NCBI RefSeq assembly: GCF_019511665.1
Contig: NZ_JAEUAW010000004.1
Location: 248,001-312,000, forward strand
Source of the DNA: Microbacterium jejuense
Lineage (GTDB): Bacteria > Actinomycetota > Actinomycetes > Actinomycetales > Microbacteriaceae
Reading direction: 5' to 3'
DNA length: 64,000 bases
A program made the position numbers and the translations under genes. The stretch's first letter is position 1; each line of letters begins with the position of its first letter. Positions 36,520-48,458 of the stretch are shown here, piece by piece. The notes under the pieces are model-generated. The model saw nothing but the letters and a program-made list of their open reading frames with translations. It ran no database searches and had not been told where the DNA came from.

Positions 36520-37271
36520 GGCGCGTCAGCCCAGTCCGCTCCGCGGCCGCCGCGGTCCTCGCACTGCTGCTCGTCACGGGAACGGGCCAGGCGGCGTCGG
36601 CGCTCCCGATCACCGGCGCTGCGGCGTCGGAGGGATGCCTCATCCCGAACCCGCTCGGACCCCTGTTCGGGCTGAGCGACTGCGCCCTTGAGGCATCCGA
36701 TGCGGACCCCGGCGTGGCTCCCACGCCCACCCCGACGGCGACCCCGACGCCCGGTGCCACGACACCGCCCGGCGAAGAACCCGGGGGAGAGGCATCCACC
36801 CCTCCGCAGGACGAGGGGACGCCCGACCAGGCGGAGGGGCTGCCGCTCGCGCCGCTCGACGAGGGCGCGCCGGTGTTCACGGGCGATCCCGCAACCCTCT
36901 CGGGCGACGGGCTGTCGATCGAGGGGCTGAGCGGCATCGCGATCGTGAGCGTCCGGCTGGCGGACGGGACGATGGAGCGGGCGATCCGCCTGAGCGCCGA
37001 TCGCATCGTGGTGCAGGGCTTCCGCCTCGACGTGCCCTCGGGCGAGGGCGGCCTGCGCAACACGGCGACCACCCTCACGGTCGAGGGACACGTGGTCGTG
37101 TACACGCCGTCCATCCGCGGCATCCTCGCGGACGGCACGGAGCGCCTCATCGACACGCTGACCACGCCCACCGCCGAAGACCTCGCGGGCCTGACCCGCC
37201 TGACGCTGCCGCTGCGCGGCATGCTCGCCGACGGCATCGCATACGACGACTCGCATCAGGCCACGTTCTGA
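36516..37271 (+). CDS. secreted protein of the DUF6230/6114 module
   Basis: A 251-residue exported protein: signal peptide to about residue 30 (SAAAAVLALLLVTGTGQAASA), two Cys (about 41 and 56), a Thr/Pro/Glu-rich linker (about 67-115), then a beta-rich C-terminal domain of about 135 residues. No known enzyme motif is visible. ATG 36516 overlaps the DUF6114 stop. The linker suggests a domain held across the cell wall. Confidence 0.8.
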   Translation: MRRVSPVRSAAAAVLALLLVTGTGQAASALPITGAAASEGCLIPNPLGPLFGLSDCALEASDADPGVAPTPTPTATPTPGATTPPGEEPGGEASTPPQDEGTPDQAEGLPLAPLDEGAPVFTGDPATLSGDGLSIEGLSGIAIVSVRLADGTMERAIRLSADRIVVQGFRLDVPSGEGGLRNTATTLTVEGHVVVYTPSIRGILADGTERLIDTLTTPTAEDLAGLTRLTLPLRGMLADGIAYDDSHQATF

Positions 37272-37329
37272 GCGGGTACGCTCGTGGGGGCTCGCGGCCA
37301 CTCCGGCGCGCGCCGGAGAGGACGTCGGG

Positions 37330-37917
37330 ATGGCCGAGAACACCTGGCTCGTCGTCGGGCTCGGCAACCCGGGACCCCGCTACGAGCTGACGCGTCACAA
37401 CGTCGGGCAGCTCGTCGTCGACGAACTCGCCGGCCGGCGCGGCGAGCAGTTCAAGGCGCACAAGGCGAACGCCCGCGTGGTCGAGACGTGGCTGCGGCCC
37501 GGCGGCCCGAAGCTCATCCTCGCGAAGGCCAACACCTTCATGAACGTCTCGGGCGGTCCCGTGGCGGGGCTCGCCAAGTTCTACGGCATCGACCCCTCGC
37601 ACGTCGTCGTCGTGCACGACGAGCTCGACATCCCGTTCGACACCATCAAGCTGAAGGTCGGCGGCGGTCACGGCGGGCACAACGGCGTCCGCGACATCGC
37701 CAAGGCCCTCGACACCCCGGAGTTCCCGCGCGTGCGCGTGGGCATCGGTCGCCCGTCAGGACGCCAGGACCCGGCAGACTGGGTGCTGGACCCGTTCGGC
37801 GCGACCGAGCGCAAGAACCTGCCGATCCTCGTCGGCGACGCGGCCGACGCCGTCGAGCAGCTCGTCGACGAGGGACTCCTCGCCGCGCAGCAGAAGCACC
37901 ACGCTCCGCGGGCCTGA
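37330..37917 (+). CDS. pth: peptidyl-tRNA hydrolase
   Basis: A 195-residue Pth that frees tRNA from dropped-off peptidyl-tRNA. Catalytic His23 is in RHNVG; the substrate-binding Asn of NPGPRYELT and ANTFMNVSGG, and the Asp of VHDELDIP are present. A TACGCT -10 (37277-37282) and GGAGAGGA precede the start, so it has its own promoter behind the DUF module. Confidence 0.97.
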   Translation: MAENTWLVVGLGNPGPRYELTRHNVGQLVVDELAGRRGEQFKAHKANARVVETWLRPGGPKLILAKANTFMNVSGGPVAGLAKFYGIDPSHVVVVHDELDIPFDTIKLKVGGGHGGHNGVRDIAKALDTPEFPRVRVGIGRPSGRQDPADWVLDPFGATERKNLPILVGDAADAVEQLVDEGLLAAQQKHHAPRA

Positions 37918-37943
37918 CGCGCGGCCCGTCCGCCCGCGGCGCG

Positions 37944-38564
37944 TCAGCCGCCGATGCCGGTGCCTGCGGCGAGTCCGGCGGTGACGAACCCCTGCACGAG
38001 GCCGCCGAACACGATCGGACCCAGGGCCGCGACCACGATCGCGGCGATGCCGGGGCCGCGTCCGCGCCTCGTCACGGTGGCGACGATGCCCTGCACGAGC
38101 GCCGCGACGCCGACGACGGTTCCGATCCAGAACGACACCTCGCCCAGCAGCACCCAGTCGCGCACCGGCGTGAGGATCGACCAGTCCCACGTGCCGTCGA
38201 CGGGAAGATCCGCGAGGCCCTTGCCCGCCCCGAGACCGATGTTGAAGCTTGCGATCGCGCCGAGCAGGCCGGCGCCGACGGTGGCCACGAGGGACAGCGC
38301 GAGAGCGACGACGCCGAGCGTGCCGCTGCGGCCCACCTGCGTCGCACGACCGCTGGGCGGTGTGGATGCCGGAGCCGCCGGCATCCCGTATCCCTGAGGC
38401 GGCGCGTACCCCTGCGGCGGCGCATAGCCCTGGGGCGGCGCGTAGGCGCCTGTCGCCGGGGGCACGGGAGGCGTGCTCTGCGGCACGCCGAACGGCGGTG
38501 CGGCGGGGGGAGCCCACCCGCCCGGAGCAGCGGGCGGGTTCTGCGGGGCGTCAGGCGTCGTCAC
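37944..38564 (-). CDS. Pro/Gln/Tyr-rich membrane protein
   Basis: A 206-residue protein: the first 75 residues are disordered, with repeats of YAPPQG, then about four hydrophobic segments. Such Pro-rich tails on DUF4190-like membrane domains are common in actinobacteria. GTG 38564 is chosen because TAGGAT (38577-38572) ends 7 bases upstream; an ATG at 38573 would sit inside that box. Function unknown. Confidence 0.75.
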   Translation of the reverse strand: MTTPDAPQNPPAAPGGWAPPAAPPFGVPQSTPPVPPATGAYAPPQGYAPPQGYAPPQGYGMPAAPASTPPSGRATQVGRSGTLGVVALALSLVATVGAGLLGAIASFNIGLGAGKGLADLPVDGTWDWSILTPVRDWVLLGEVSFWIGTVVGVAALVQGIVATVTRRGRGPGIAAIVVAALGPIVFGGLVQGFVTAGLAAGTGIGG

Positions 38565-38653
38565 GCCCCTCATCCTAGGAGCGGGCCCGCCGCGTGACAC
38601 CGTGCACCGCCCCGGCGGGCCGCGATGTCGGCGCGGCGCCGTAGACTCGTGCG

Positions 38654-41600
38654 GTGACAGTTCCCGGGATCGTGCGCGCCCTCGAACAGGCGGAGGCCTT
38701 CCGGGACGCGGTGGCCGCGGCATCCGTCGATGCCGACTTCTCGCTCGTCGAAGGACTCGACGCCCCGCTGCTGGCGGCGCTGCTCGAGAAGCGCCGCGCC
38801 GCGGGCAAGCCGCCCATCGTCCTGCTCATCGCACCGACCGGCCGGCGCGCCGAGTCCCTCGGTCCCGCGCTCGGCGCGCTGCTCCCGGGCGCGGAGGTGC
38901 TGCACTTCCCCGCGTGGGAGACGCTGCCCCACGAGCGCCTGAGCCCCAGCACCGAGACGGTGGGGGCGCGCCTCGACATCATCGCGCGCATCGCCCGCTG
39001 GGACGCTGCGACGCCGCTCGTGGTCACCGCGTCGGTGCGCGGCGCGCTGCAGCCGCTCGCAGCCGGGCTCGCCGACGTCGCTCCCGTCGAACTCGTCCGG
39101 GGCGGCCGCGGGCAGGAGCTCGGCGACATCGTGGCGCGGCTCGTCGAGCTCGCCTACCACCGCGTCGACATGGTGTCGCGCCGCGGCGAGTTCGCCGTCC
39201 GCGGCGGCATCCTCGACGTGTTCCCGCCGACAGCGCCACACCCGTACCGCGTCGAGTTCTTCGGCGACGAGGTCGACGAGATGCGCGCCTTCTCGGTGGC
39301 CGACCAGCGCTCGCTGCCGGGCGAGGTGCGCGAGGTCACGCTCATGCCCAGCCGCGAGCTGCTGCTGACCGAAGCCGTGCGCGGCCGCGCACGGCAGCTG
39401 AAGGACGAGTTCCCCGGGCTCGTCGCCATGCTCGAGAAGATGGCCGAGGGCATCCCCGTCGAGGGGATGGAGTCGCTGCTGCCCGCGGTGGTGGATCAGC
39501 TCGTGACCCTCGTGGACTACGTGCCCGAGGGGGCGTCGATCGCGCTCGTCGACCCCGAGCGGGCCGTCACGCGCGCGATCACGCTGGGAGAGACGAACCG
39601 CGAGTTCCTCGACGCCGCGTGGAGCGCGGCCACCGCCGGCGCCTCCACTCCCGTCGACCTCGGAGCCGGCGACTTCCTGTCGCTGCCCGAGCTGCGCGAG
39701 GCGGCCCACGCACGCGGCGGCGTGTGGTGGACCCTCAGCGCCTTCGACTCCGGTGCGGCGGACGCCGCGGCCGAGGGGCTCATCGACAGCGACATCGACG
39801 TGGCGCTGGAGCAGGCGGCCGCCATCCGCGTGCCGGGCACGGCGGTGCCGTCGTTCCAGGGCAACGTCGAGGGCGCCACCGACCACGTCGGCGCCCTGCT
39901 GTCGGACGGCTGGCGGGTCGTGATCGCCGCATCCGGCACCGGGCTGGTCGAGCGCGCGCGGGACGTGCTCGCCGAGCGCGGGATCGCCGCGCGCAAGGTC
40001 GACGAGGTGCTGCACGCGCCGGAGCCCGGAGTGGCCCATGTCGTGGTGAGCACCCTCGAGCGCGGATTCGAGGCGCCCGACGCGAAGCTCGCCGTCATCA
40101 CGGAGTCCGAGTTCTACGGCCGCACGATCGGCGGCGACACGCGGGTGGTCAAGAAGCTCGCGTCGCGCCGCAAGGCCGTCGTCGACCCGCTGCAGCTGAA
40201 GGCCGGCGACTTCGTCGTGCACGCCACGCACGGCATCGGCAAGTTCGTCGAGCTGACGCAGCGCGAGGTCTCCAGCGGCGGCCGCAACGCCGTCAAGAGC
40301 GTGCGCGAGTACCTCGTGCTCGAGTACGCGCCCTCCAAGCGCGGGTACCCGGGCGACAAGCTGTTCGTCCCGACCGACCAGCTCGACCTGCTGTCGAGAT
40401 ACGTGGGCGGCGAGGCGCCGACGCTGTCGAAGATGGGCGGCAGCGACTGGGCGCAGGCCAAGAGCAAGGCGCGCAAGGCGGTGCGCGACATCGCCGTCGA
40501 GCTCGTGAAGCTCTACTCGGCGCGCATGGCCTCGAAGGGGCACGCGTTCGGGCCCGACACGCCCTGGCAGCGCGAGCTCGAAGAGGCGTTCCCGTTCGCC
40601 GAGACGCCCGATCAGCTACAGACCATCGACGAGATCAAGGCCGACATGGAGAAGCCGATCCCGATGGACCGGCTGCTGTCGGGCGATGTCGGGTTCGGCA
40701 AGACCGAGGTCGCGGTGCGCGCCGCGTTCAAGGCCATCCAGGACGGCAAGCAGGTGGCGATGCTCGTGCCGACGACGCTGCTCGTCAAGCAGCACCTCGA
40801 GACGTTCGCCGAGCGATTCGCCGGGTTCCCCGTCAAGGTACGGCCGCTCTCGCGCTTCCAGACCGACAAAGAGGCGCGCGAGACGCTCGCCGGCCTTGCC
40901 GACGGCACGGTCGACATGGTGATCGGCACGCACCGCATCCTCACCGAGAAGGTCGCCTTCAAGGATCTGGGCCTCATGATCATCGACGAGGAGCAGCGCT
41001 TCGGCGTCGAGCACAAGGACCAGCTCAAGAAGCTCAAGACCAACGTCGACATCCTCGCGATGAGCGCGACCCCGATCCCGCGCACGCTCGAGATGGCGGT
41101 CACCGGCATCCGCGAGATGTCGACGCTGCAGACCCCGCCCGAGGACCGGCATCCGATCCTGTCGTACGTGGGTCCCCGCAACGACAAGCAGATCGCCGCT
41201 GCGATCCGCCGCGAGCTGCTGCGCGAGGGACAGGTGTTCTACGTCCACAACCGCGTGCAGTCCATCCAGCGCGTCGCCTCGGAGCTGGCGGAGCTCGTGC
41301 CCGAGGCGCGCATCGCCGTCGCCCACGGACAGATGGGCGAGCACCAGCTCGAGCAGGTCGTCGACGACTTCTGGGAGCGCAAGGCCGACGTGCTCGTCTC
41401 GACGACCATCATCGAGACCGGCCTCGACATCTCCAACGCGAACACGATCATCATCGACCGTGCCGACAAGTACGGCCTCAGCCAGTTGCACCAGCTGCGC
41501 GGGCGCGTCGGGCGCGCGCGCGAGCGGGCGTACGCGTACTTCCTGTACGACGACCTGAAGCCGCTCAGCGAGACCGCGGCCGACCGCCTGGAGACGATCG

Positions 41601-42286
41601 CCGTCAACAACGACCTCGGCTCGGGCATGCAGGTGGCCCTCAAGGACCTCGAGATCCGCGGTGCCGGCAACCTCCTCGGGGCGGAGCAGGCCGGTCACAT
41701 CGCGGGGGTCGGCTTCGACCTGTACCTGCGCATGATCGGCGAGGCCGTCGCCACCTTCCGCGGCGAAGAGACCGAGGGCCCGACCGAGCTGCGCCTCGAG
41801 CTGCCGGTGCAGGCCCGCATCCCCGAGTCGTACATCGACAGCGAACGGCTGCGGCTGGAGGCGTACCAGAAGCTCTCTGCGGCGGCATCCGCCACCGCCC
41901 CCACCACCGACGGCGCCGACGCCATCGACCTCGTGGTCGAAGAGCTCACCGACCGCTACGGCGAGCCGCCGGCCGAGGTCGAAGGACTGCTCGCGATCGC
42001 GCGCCTGCGACGCCGAGCGGCGCAGGCCGGCCTCGCCGACGTCGTCGCGATGGGGCCGAACCTGCGCATCGCGCCCGCGAACCTCCCCGACTCGATGCGC
42101 GTGCGCCTGCAGCGCCTGCACCCGAAGGCGAAGCTCGTCGCGAACGGCGAGGCGATGGTCGTGCCGCTGCCCAGCGCCGGGGGCGAGCCGCTCGGCGATG
42201 CCGAGCTGATCGCGTGGGTGGCACAGCTGCTCGACCAGCTGTGGCCCGAGAACAAGCCCGAGACGGCGCCGGCGGCCGAGGCCTGA
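38654..42286 (+). CDS. mfd: transcription-repair coupling factor
   Basis: A 1210-residue Mfd that removes stalled RNA polymerase and recruits UvrAB. It has the UvrB-like N-terminal part, the polymerase-interaction domain (FVVHATHGIGKFVEL), RecG-type helicase motifs GDVGFGKTEVA (about 676), IIDEEQRFG, MSATPIPRTL and QLRGRVGR, and the C-terminal TRCF domain. GTG 38654 is 6 bases after TAGACT (38642-38647), so the message is probably leaderless. Confidence 0.97.
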   Translation: MTVPGIVRALEQAEAFRDAVAAASVDADFSLVEGLDAPLLAALLEKRRAAGKPPIVLLIAPTGRRAESLGPALGALLPGAEVLHFPAWETLPHERLSPSTETVGARLDIIARIARWDAATPLVVTASVRGALQPLAAGLADVAPVELVRGGRGQELGDIVARLVELAYHRVDMVSRRGEFAVRGGILDVFPPTAPHPYRVEFFGDEVDEMRAFSVADQRSLPGEVREVTLMPSRELLLTEAVRGRARQLKDEFPGLVAMLEKMAEGIPVEGMESLLPAVVDQLVTLVDYVPEGASIALVDPERAVTRAITLGETNREFLDAAWSAATAGASTPVDLGAGDFLSLPELREAAHARGGVWWTLSAFDSGAADAAAEGLIDSDIDVALEQAAAIRVPGTAVPSFQGNVEGATDHVGALLSDGWRVVIAASGTGLVERARDVLAERGIAARKVDEVLHAPEPGVAHVVVSTLERGFEAPDAKLAVITESEFYGRTIGGDTRVVKKLASRRKAVVDPLQLKAGDFVVHATHGIGKFVELTQREVSSGGRNAVKSVREYLVLEYAPSKRGYPGDKLFVPTDQLDLLSRYVGGEAPTLSKMGGSDWAQAKSKARKAVRDIAVELVKLYSARMASKGHAFGPDTPWQRELEEAFPFAETPDQLQTIDEIKADMEKPIPMDRLLSGDVGFGKTEVAVRAAFKAIQDGKQVAMLVPTTLLVKQHLETFAERFAGFPVKVRPLSRFQTDKEARETLAGLADGTVDMVIGTHRILTEKVAFKDLGLMIIDEEQRFGVEHKDQLKKLKTNVDILAMSATPIPRTLEMAVTGIREMSTLQTPPEDRHPILSYVGPRNDKQIAAAIRRELLREGQVFYVHNRVQSIQRVASELAELVPEARIAVAHGQMGEHQLEQVVDDFWERKADVLVSTTIIETGLDISNANTIIIDRADKYGLSQLHQLRGRVGRARERAYAYFLYDDLKPLSETAADRLETIAVNNDLGSGMQVALKDLEIRGAGNLLGAEQAGHIAGVGFDLYLRMIGEAVATFRGEETEGPTELRLELPVQARIPESYIDSERLRLEAYQKLSAAASATAPTTDGADAIDLVVEELTDRYGEPPAEVEGLLAIARLRRRAAQAGLADVVAMGPNLRIAPANLPDSMRVRLQRLHPKAKLVANGEAMVVPLPSAGGEPLGDAELIAWVAQLLDQLWPENKPETAPAAEA

Positions 42287-42299
42287 CGGACCGCGAGAA

Positions 42300-42337
42300 G
42301 ACGGAGAACCGGATGCCGCGGCATCCGGTTCTCCGTC
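42300..42337. terminator. mfd/gdhA bidirectional terminator
   Basis: A perfect 38-base palindrome with 19-base arms, containing GGATGCC/GGCATCC, placed between the convergent mfd and glutamate dehydrogenase genes. Confidence 0.88.
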
Positions 42338-42355
42338 TGACAGCAGCTCAGGGCG

Positions 42356-44468
<2,113 letters not shown>

Positions 44469-44470
44469 GC

Positions 44471-47143
44471 TCACCCCGTGTTCTGCAGCCCGGCCGCGAC
44501 GCCCGAGACCGACAGCAGCAGCAGGCGCTGCAGCTCGGGATCGACCGGCGCATCCTGCGGCGCCTCGCGCAGTGCGCGCAGCGCCCGCAGCTGCAGCAGC
44601 GACAGCGCGTCGACGTAGGGGCTGCGCATCTTGACCGCACGCTGCAGCACCGGCTTGTTGCCGAGCAGCTCGGTGCCGCCGGTGACGCGGATGACCCAGT
44701 CGCGGGTGAGGTGCATCTCGTCGCGCACGAGCGCCGCGAGGTCGTCGCGGTCGCCGAGCTCTAGGTAGTGGCGGGCGATGCGGTCGTCGGTCTTGGCGAG
44801 GCTCATCGCCACGTTGTCGATCAGCGTCCGGAAGAGCGGCCACTCCTGATACGCCCGCTGCAGCAGCGCCTCGTCGCCGACGGTCTGCAGAGCCGTTCCG
44901 AGGCCGAACCAGCCGGCGAGGTTGATGCGCGCCTGCGTCCACGCGAACACCCACGGGATGGCCCGCAGGTCTTCCAGGGACTCCACCGACAGCCCGCGGC
45001 GGGCCGGGCGCGAGCCGAGCGCGAGCAGGCCGATCTCTTCCATGGGCGTGACGCGGGCGAACCACGGCGCGAAGCCGGGCGCCTTGACGAGCGAGAAGAA
45101 GCGCTCGCGGGATGCGGCGTCCATCGTCGCGGCCACGTCGGCGTACCGCTCGGCGGCGGTGCGGTTGCGCTCCTCGTTCGAGGGCGCCGACGCGAGCAGG
45201 ATCGCGGCGGCGACCTGGTCGATGTGGCGGATCGCGATGGCGGGGTCGCCGTAGCGCGCGAAGATGACCTCGCCCTGCTCGGTGAGCTTGAAACGGCCGT
45301 CCACCGAGTGCGGCGGCTGCGCGAGGATCGCCGAGTTGGCGGGGCCGCCGCCGCGCCCGAGGGCGCCGCCGCGACCGTGGAACAGCGTCAGCTCGATGTG
45401 GTTCTCGTCGGCCCACGCGGCGATCTCGGCCTGCGCCTGGTAGAGGGCGAGGTTCGCGGCCACCGGCCCGACGTCCTTCGACGAGTCGGAGTAGCCGAGC
45501 ATGACCTCCAGCCGGCGCCCGGTGGCCTCCAGGCGCGCGGCGAACTCGGGGTGGTCGACGATCTCGGCGAGGATCCGCGGCGCCGCCTGCAGGTCGGCGA
45601 AGGTCTCGAAGAGCGGGATGACGTCGAGCACCGGGGGAGTGCCGTCCGGGCCCACGGCGTAGCGGGCGAGCTTGTGGACGTTCGCCAGGTCGTCCGCCGA
45701 CTGCGTGAACGACACGATGTAGCGCCCTGCGGCGCGCGGGCCGTACCGCTCCTGCAGGAAGGCGATGGTGCGGATGACGTCGAGCACCTCTTCGGCGAGC
45801 TCGCTGCGCGGCGCGCCGGACTCGAGCTCGGCCAGCACCTTCGCGTGCACGGCGGAGTGCTGACGCACCTCCAGCTCGGTGAGGTGGAACCCGTAGGTCT
45901 CGACCTGCCACAGCAGCTGCTGCAGGTGTCCGTAGGCCTGACGCGGGGCGCCGGCCTGCACGAGGGAGTCCTGCACCGTGCGCAGGTCGGCGAGCAGATG
46001 CTCGGGGTCGCGGTACGCGAGGTCGGCGTTGCGGCGGCGGGTGGCGTCGATCTTTCGCGCGATGAGCAGCATGATGCGGCGGTGCGGCTCGTCGGGCGAG
46101 CGCTTGGCGATGTCTTTCGCCGCGTCTTCGTCGGCCGCGCGCAGGCGCTGCCACAGTGCGATCACGGCGTCGCTGGGCGGCGTCGTCGCCGCGTCGAGCG
46201 TGAGCGTGCGGCCGATCCGGCTGGCCGTGTGCTCCAGGCCCAGCAGGACGTGCTCGCTCGCGATCGCGGATGCCTTGCGGGTGACGGATGCCGTCACGAA
46301 CGGGTTGCCGTCGCGGTCGCCGCCGACCCACGATCCGACGCGCACGAACGGGCGCACGACGGGCGCCTTGCCGCCGGCATCCAGCCCCTGCAGCGCGTCG
46401 TCGATGCGGCGGTAGACGTGCGGGACGGCGGTGTAGAGCGTGTCGTCGAAGACGGCCATGACCGCGCGCACCTCGTCGGTGGGCGACGGCTTCTCGGGAC
46501 GCAGCGGCGCGGTGCGCCACAGCGTGTCGATCTCTTCGAGCATGCGCCGGCGGGCGCGGCGCTCGTCGGCGCCGCCGGCCTGCGCGAGGTCGTGCTCGCC
46601 GAGGAGCGCGGCGAGCCGACGGATGCTGGTCGAGACGGCGCGGCGGCGCGCCTCGGTGGGGTGCGCGGTGAAGACCGGGTGGAACCTCATGCTCTGCAGA
46701 CGCTGCAGCGCGGTCTCTTCGCCGACCTCTGCGGCGAGGCTCGCGTACGCCGACGCCACGGTGTCGGCCTGACCGCCGGACTCGGGGCGTCCGTTGCGCT
46801 CGCGCAGCACCCGAACGCGCTGGTGCTCTTCGGCGAGGTTCACGAGGTGGAAGTAGGCGGTGAAGGCGCGCGCGACCTCATCTGCCCGGGCGATGGTGAA
46901 CGAGTCCGCGATGGCCGCGGCGCGCGCGAACGCCTCGGGCGTCTCGTCGGTGTAGGCCTGGATCGTCGCGGTGCGCAGGCGCTCGACGTCCTCGTAGAGT
47001 CCCGCCGAGCCGCTCTCGCGCAGCACCTGGCCGAGGAGCGTGCCGAGCAGCCGCACGTCGCCGCGCATCGTCTCGGGAATGCCCTGTTCCGCCTCGAATC
47101 GCCCGACGAGGTCGATCGCTTCGGTGTTGGTGAGTTCGCGCAT
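44471..47143 (-). CDS. ppc: phosphoenolpyruvate carboxylase
   Basis: An 890-residue PEPC that makes oxaloacetate from PEP and bicarbonate to refill the TCA cycle. The catalytic His lies in FTAHPTEARRR near 163; GYSDSSKDVGPV, FHGRGGALGRGGGP and the C-terminal QNTG are all present. ATG 47143 follows TAGCCT (47155-47150) by the 6 bases GGAGGA. It converges on the hexapeptide gene with 2 bases between stops. Confidence 0.97.
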   Translation of the reverse strand: MRELTNTEAIDLVGRFEAEQGIPETMRGDVRLLGTLLGQVLRESGSAGLYEDVERLRTATIQAYTDETPEAFARAAAIADSFTIARADEVARAFTAYFHLVNLAEEHQRVRVLRERNGRPESGGQADTVASAYASLAAEVGEETALQRLQSMRFHPVFTAHPTEARRRAVSTSIRRLAALLGEHDLAQAGGADERRARRRMLEEIDTLWRTAPLRPEKPSPTDEVRAVMAVFDDTLYTAVPHVYRRIDDALQGLDAGGKAPVVRPFVRVGSWVGGDRDGNPFVTASVTRKASAIASEHVLLGLEHTASRIGRTLTLDAATTPPSDAVIALWQRLRAADEDAAKDIAKRSPDEPHRRIMLLIARKIDATRRRNADLAYRDPEHLLADLRTVQDSLVQAGAPRQAYGHLQQLLWQVETYGFHLTELEVRQHSAVHAKVLAELESGAPRSELAEEVLDVIRTIAFLQERYGPRAAGRYIVSFTQSADDLANVHKLARYAVGPDGTPPVLDVIPLFETFADLQAAPRILAEIVDHPEFAARLEATGRRLEVMLGYSDSSKDVGPVAANLALYQAQAEIAAWADENHIELTLFHGRGGALGRGGGPANSAILAQPPHSVDGRFKLTEQGEVIFARYGDPAIAIRHIDQVAAAILLASAPSNEERNRTAAERYADVAATMDAASRERFFSLVKAPGFAPWFARVTPMEEIGLLALGSRPARRGLSVESLEDLRAIPWVFAWTQARINLAGWFGLGTALQTVGDEALLQRAYQEWPLFRTLIDNVAMSLAKTDDRIARHYLELGDRDDLAALVRDEMHLTRDWVIRVTGGTELLGNKPVLQRAVKMRSPYVDALSLLQLRALRALREAPQDAPVDPELQRLLLLSVSGVAAGLQNTG

Positions 47144-47221
47144 TCCTCCAGGCTAACCGCGTCCGGATTCGCGGATGTCACGCGAGGCGCTGTGTGACGG
47201 CGGCCGTCGGACGGTCGTCGC

Positions 47222-47297
47222 TAGACTGGCCGACGGTGAGCCGGGAAGCCTGGTCGGCACGTCCTTGCCGACCCTGCGAACGCCTTCCGGAGGCCCG
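47222..47297 (+). ncRNA. structured leader of nhaA, possible riboswitch
   Basis: TAGACT (47222-47227) predicts a start near 47234. The leader has a perfect 8-bp hairpin (47252-47259 with 47266-47273). An outer helix can form between CCGG-G-AAG (47241-47248, one bulged G) and CTTCCGG (47284-47290). The second strand of that helix runs into the GGAGG ribosome-binding site (47289-47293), so the fold could hide it. The family is not identified. Confidence 0.5.
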
Positions 47298-48458
47298 ATG
47301 TCGCTTCTTCGCTCCGCCCGCTTCCCCGCCATCGTGCTGCTGGCCGCCGCCGCCCTCGGGCTGGTCGTGGCCAATTCGCCGGCCGCTGGACCGGTGGATG
47401 CCGTCATGCACGCCGAGCTCGGCATCCCCGGGCTGTTGGAGCTCAGCATCTCGCACTGGATCAAGGACGGGCTGCTCGCGGTCTTCTTCTTCGTGGTCGC
47501 CGTCGAGCTGCAGTACGAGCTGACCGCCGGACAGCTCAACTCCGCCCGTAAGGCGCTGCAGCCGGCCATCGCCGCCGCGGGCGGCGTCGTGCTGCCGATC
47601 GTCCTCTACGCCGCCATCGCGTGGGGCTCGGACGCCGCAGCGGGCTGGCCCATTCCGACGGCCACCGACATCGCCTTCGCACTCGGGGTGCTCGCGGTCT
47701 TCGGCAAGGGCCTGCCGTCGGGGCTGCGCGTGTTCCTGCTGGCACTGGCGATCCTCGACGACATCGTCGGCATCGTCTTCATCGCGGTGCTGTTCACCTC
47801 GGACGTGAACGTCGGCGCGCTCGCCGGTGCCGCCGTCGCCGTCGTGACGTTCGCGATCCTGAGCCGGCAGCTCGACACCCGCGCCCGCGTGCCGGTCGCC
47901 GTCGTGCTCGTGCTGCTGGCGATCGCGACGTGGGTGCTCGTGCTGCTGTCGGGCGTGCACGCGACGATCGCGGGCGTCGTGCTCGGGCTCGCGATGGCGC
48001 AGCGCCCGGCGCTGCGCGTGCGGCACGAGCTGGAGCCGTGGGTGAACGTCATCGTGCTGCCGCTGTTCGCGTTCTCGGCGGCGCTGGTGGCGATCCCCGC
48101 CGTCCCGGCGTCGCAGCTGTCGCCCGCCTTCTGGGGAGTGCTCGTGGCGCTGCCCGTCGGCAAGATCGTCGGCATCACGGTCTTCGGCTGGGTGTCGCTG
48201 CGCGTCGCGCACCGCGGGGGACCGCCGCCGCTCGCCTTCGCCGACCTCCTTGCGGCCGGAGCGCTCGGCGGCATCGGGTTCACGGTGTCGCTGCTGCTGT
48301 CGGAGCTGGCGTTCGACGACGCGCCTGCGCTGCGCGATCAGGCGACGCTCGGCGTGCTCGCCGGGTCGGTCGTGTCGCTCATCCTGGCCGCGGTGCTCGT
48401 ATCGTGGCGGGCATGGCACCATCGACGCCTGACGGCGAGCGCCCCGAAGACCGCGTAG
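47298..48458 (+). CDS. nhaA: Na+/H+ antiporter NhaA
   Basis: A 386-residue inner-membrane antiporter exporting Na+ or Li+ for protons. The ion-binding Asp pair is in LAILDDIVGI (about residue 153) and the PTATDIAFALGVL segment (near 120) forms the crossed-helix centre. ATG 47298 has GGAGG in front. The last 46 bases overlap mazG. Confidence 0.95.
   Translation: MSLLRSARFPAIVLLAAAALGLVVANSPAAGPVDAVMHAELGIPGLLELSISHWIKDGLLAVFFFVVAVELQYELTAGQLNSARKALQPAIAAAGGVVLPIVLYAAIAWGSDAAAGWPIPTATDIAFALGVLAVFGKGLPSGLRVFLLALAILDDIVGIVFIAVLFTSDVNVGALAGAAVAVVTFAILSRQLDTRARVPVAVVLVLLAIATWVLVLLSGVHATIAGVVLGLAMAQRPALRVRHELEPWVNVIVLPLFAFSAALVAIPAVPASQLSPAFWGVLVALPVGKIVGITVFGWVSLRVAHRGGPPPLAFADLLAAGALGGIGFTVSLLLSELAFDDAPALRDQATLGVLAGSVVSLILAAVLVSWRAWHHRRLTASAPKTA

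Noticed and set aside
38350-38390. GGATGCC/GGCATCC hairpin inside the Pro-rich protein gene as a terminator
   Set aside because: It lies in the middle of the coding sequence of that gene and reads as normal codons (GMPAAPAS).
47234-47297. Cobalamin riboswitch upstream of nhaA (GCCGGGAAG word)
   Set aside because: Only a short word matches; the length is far too small and the conserved B12 box and core helices are absent.
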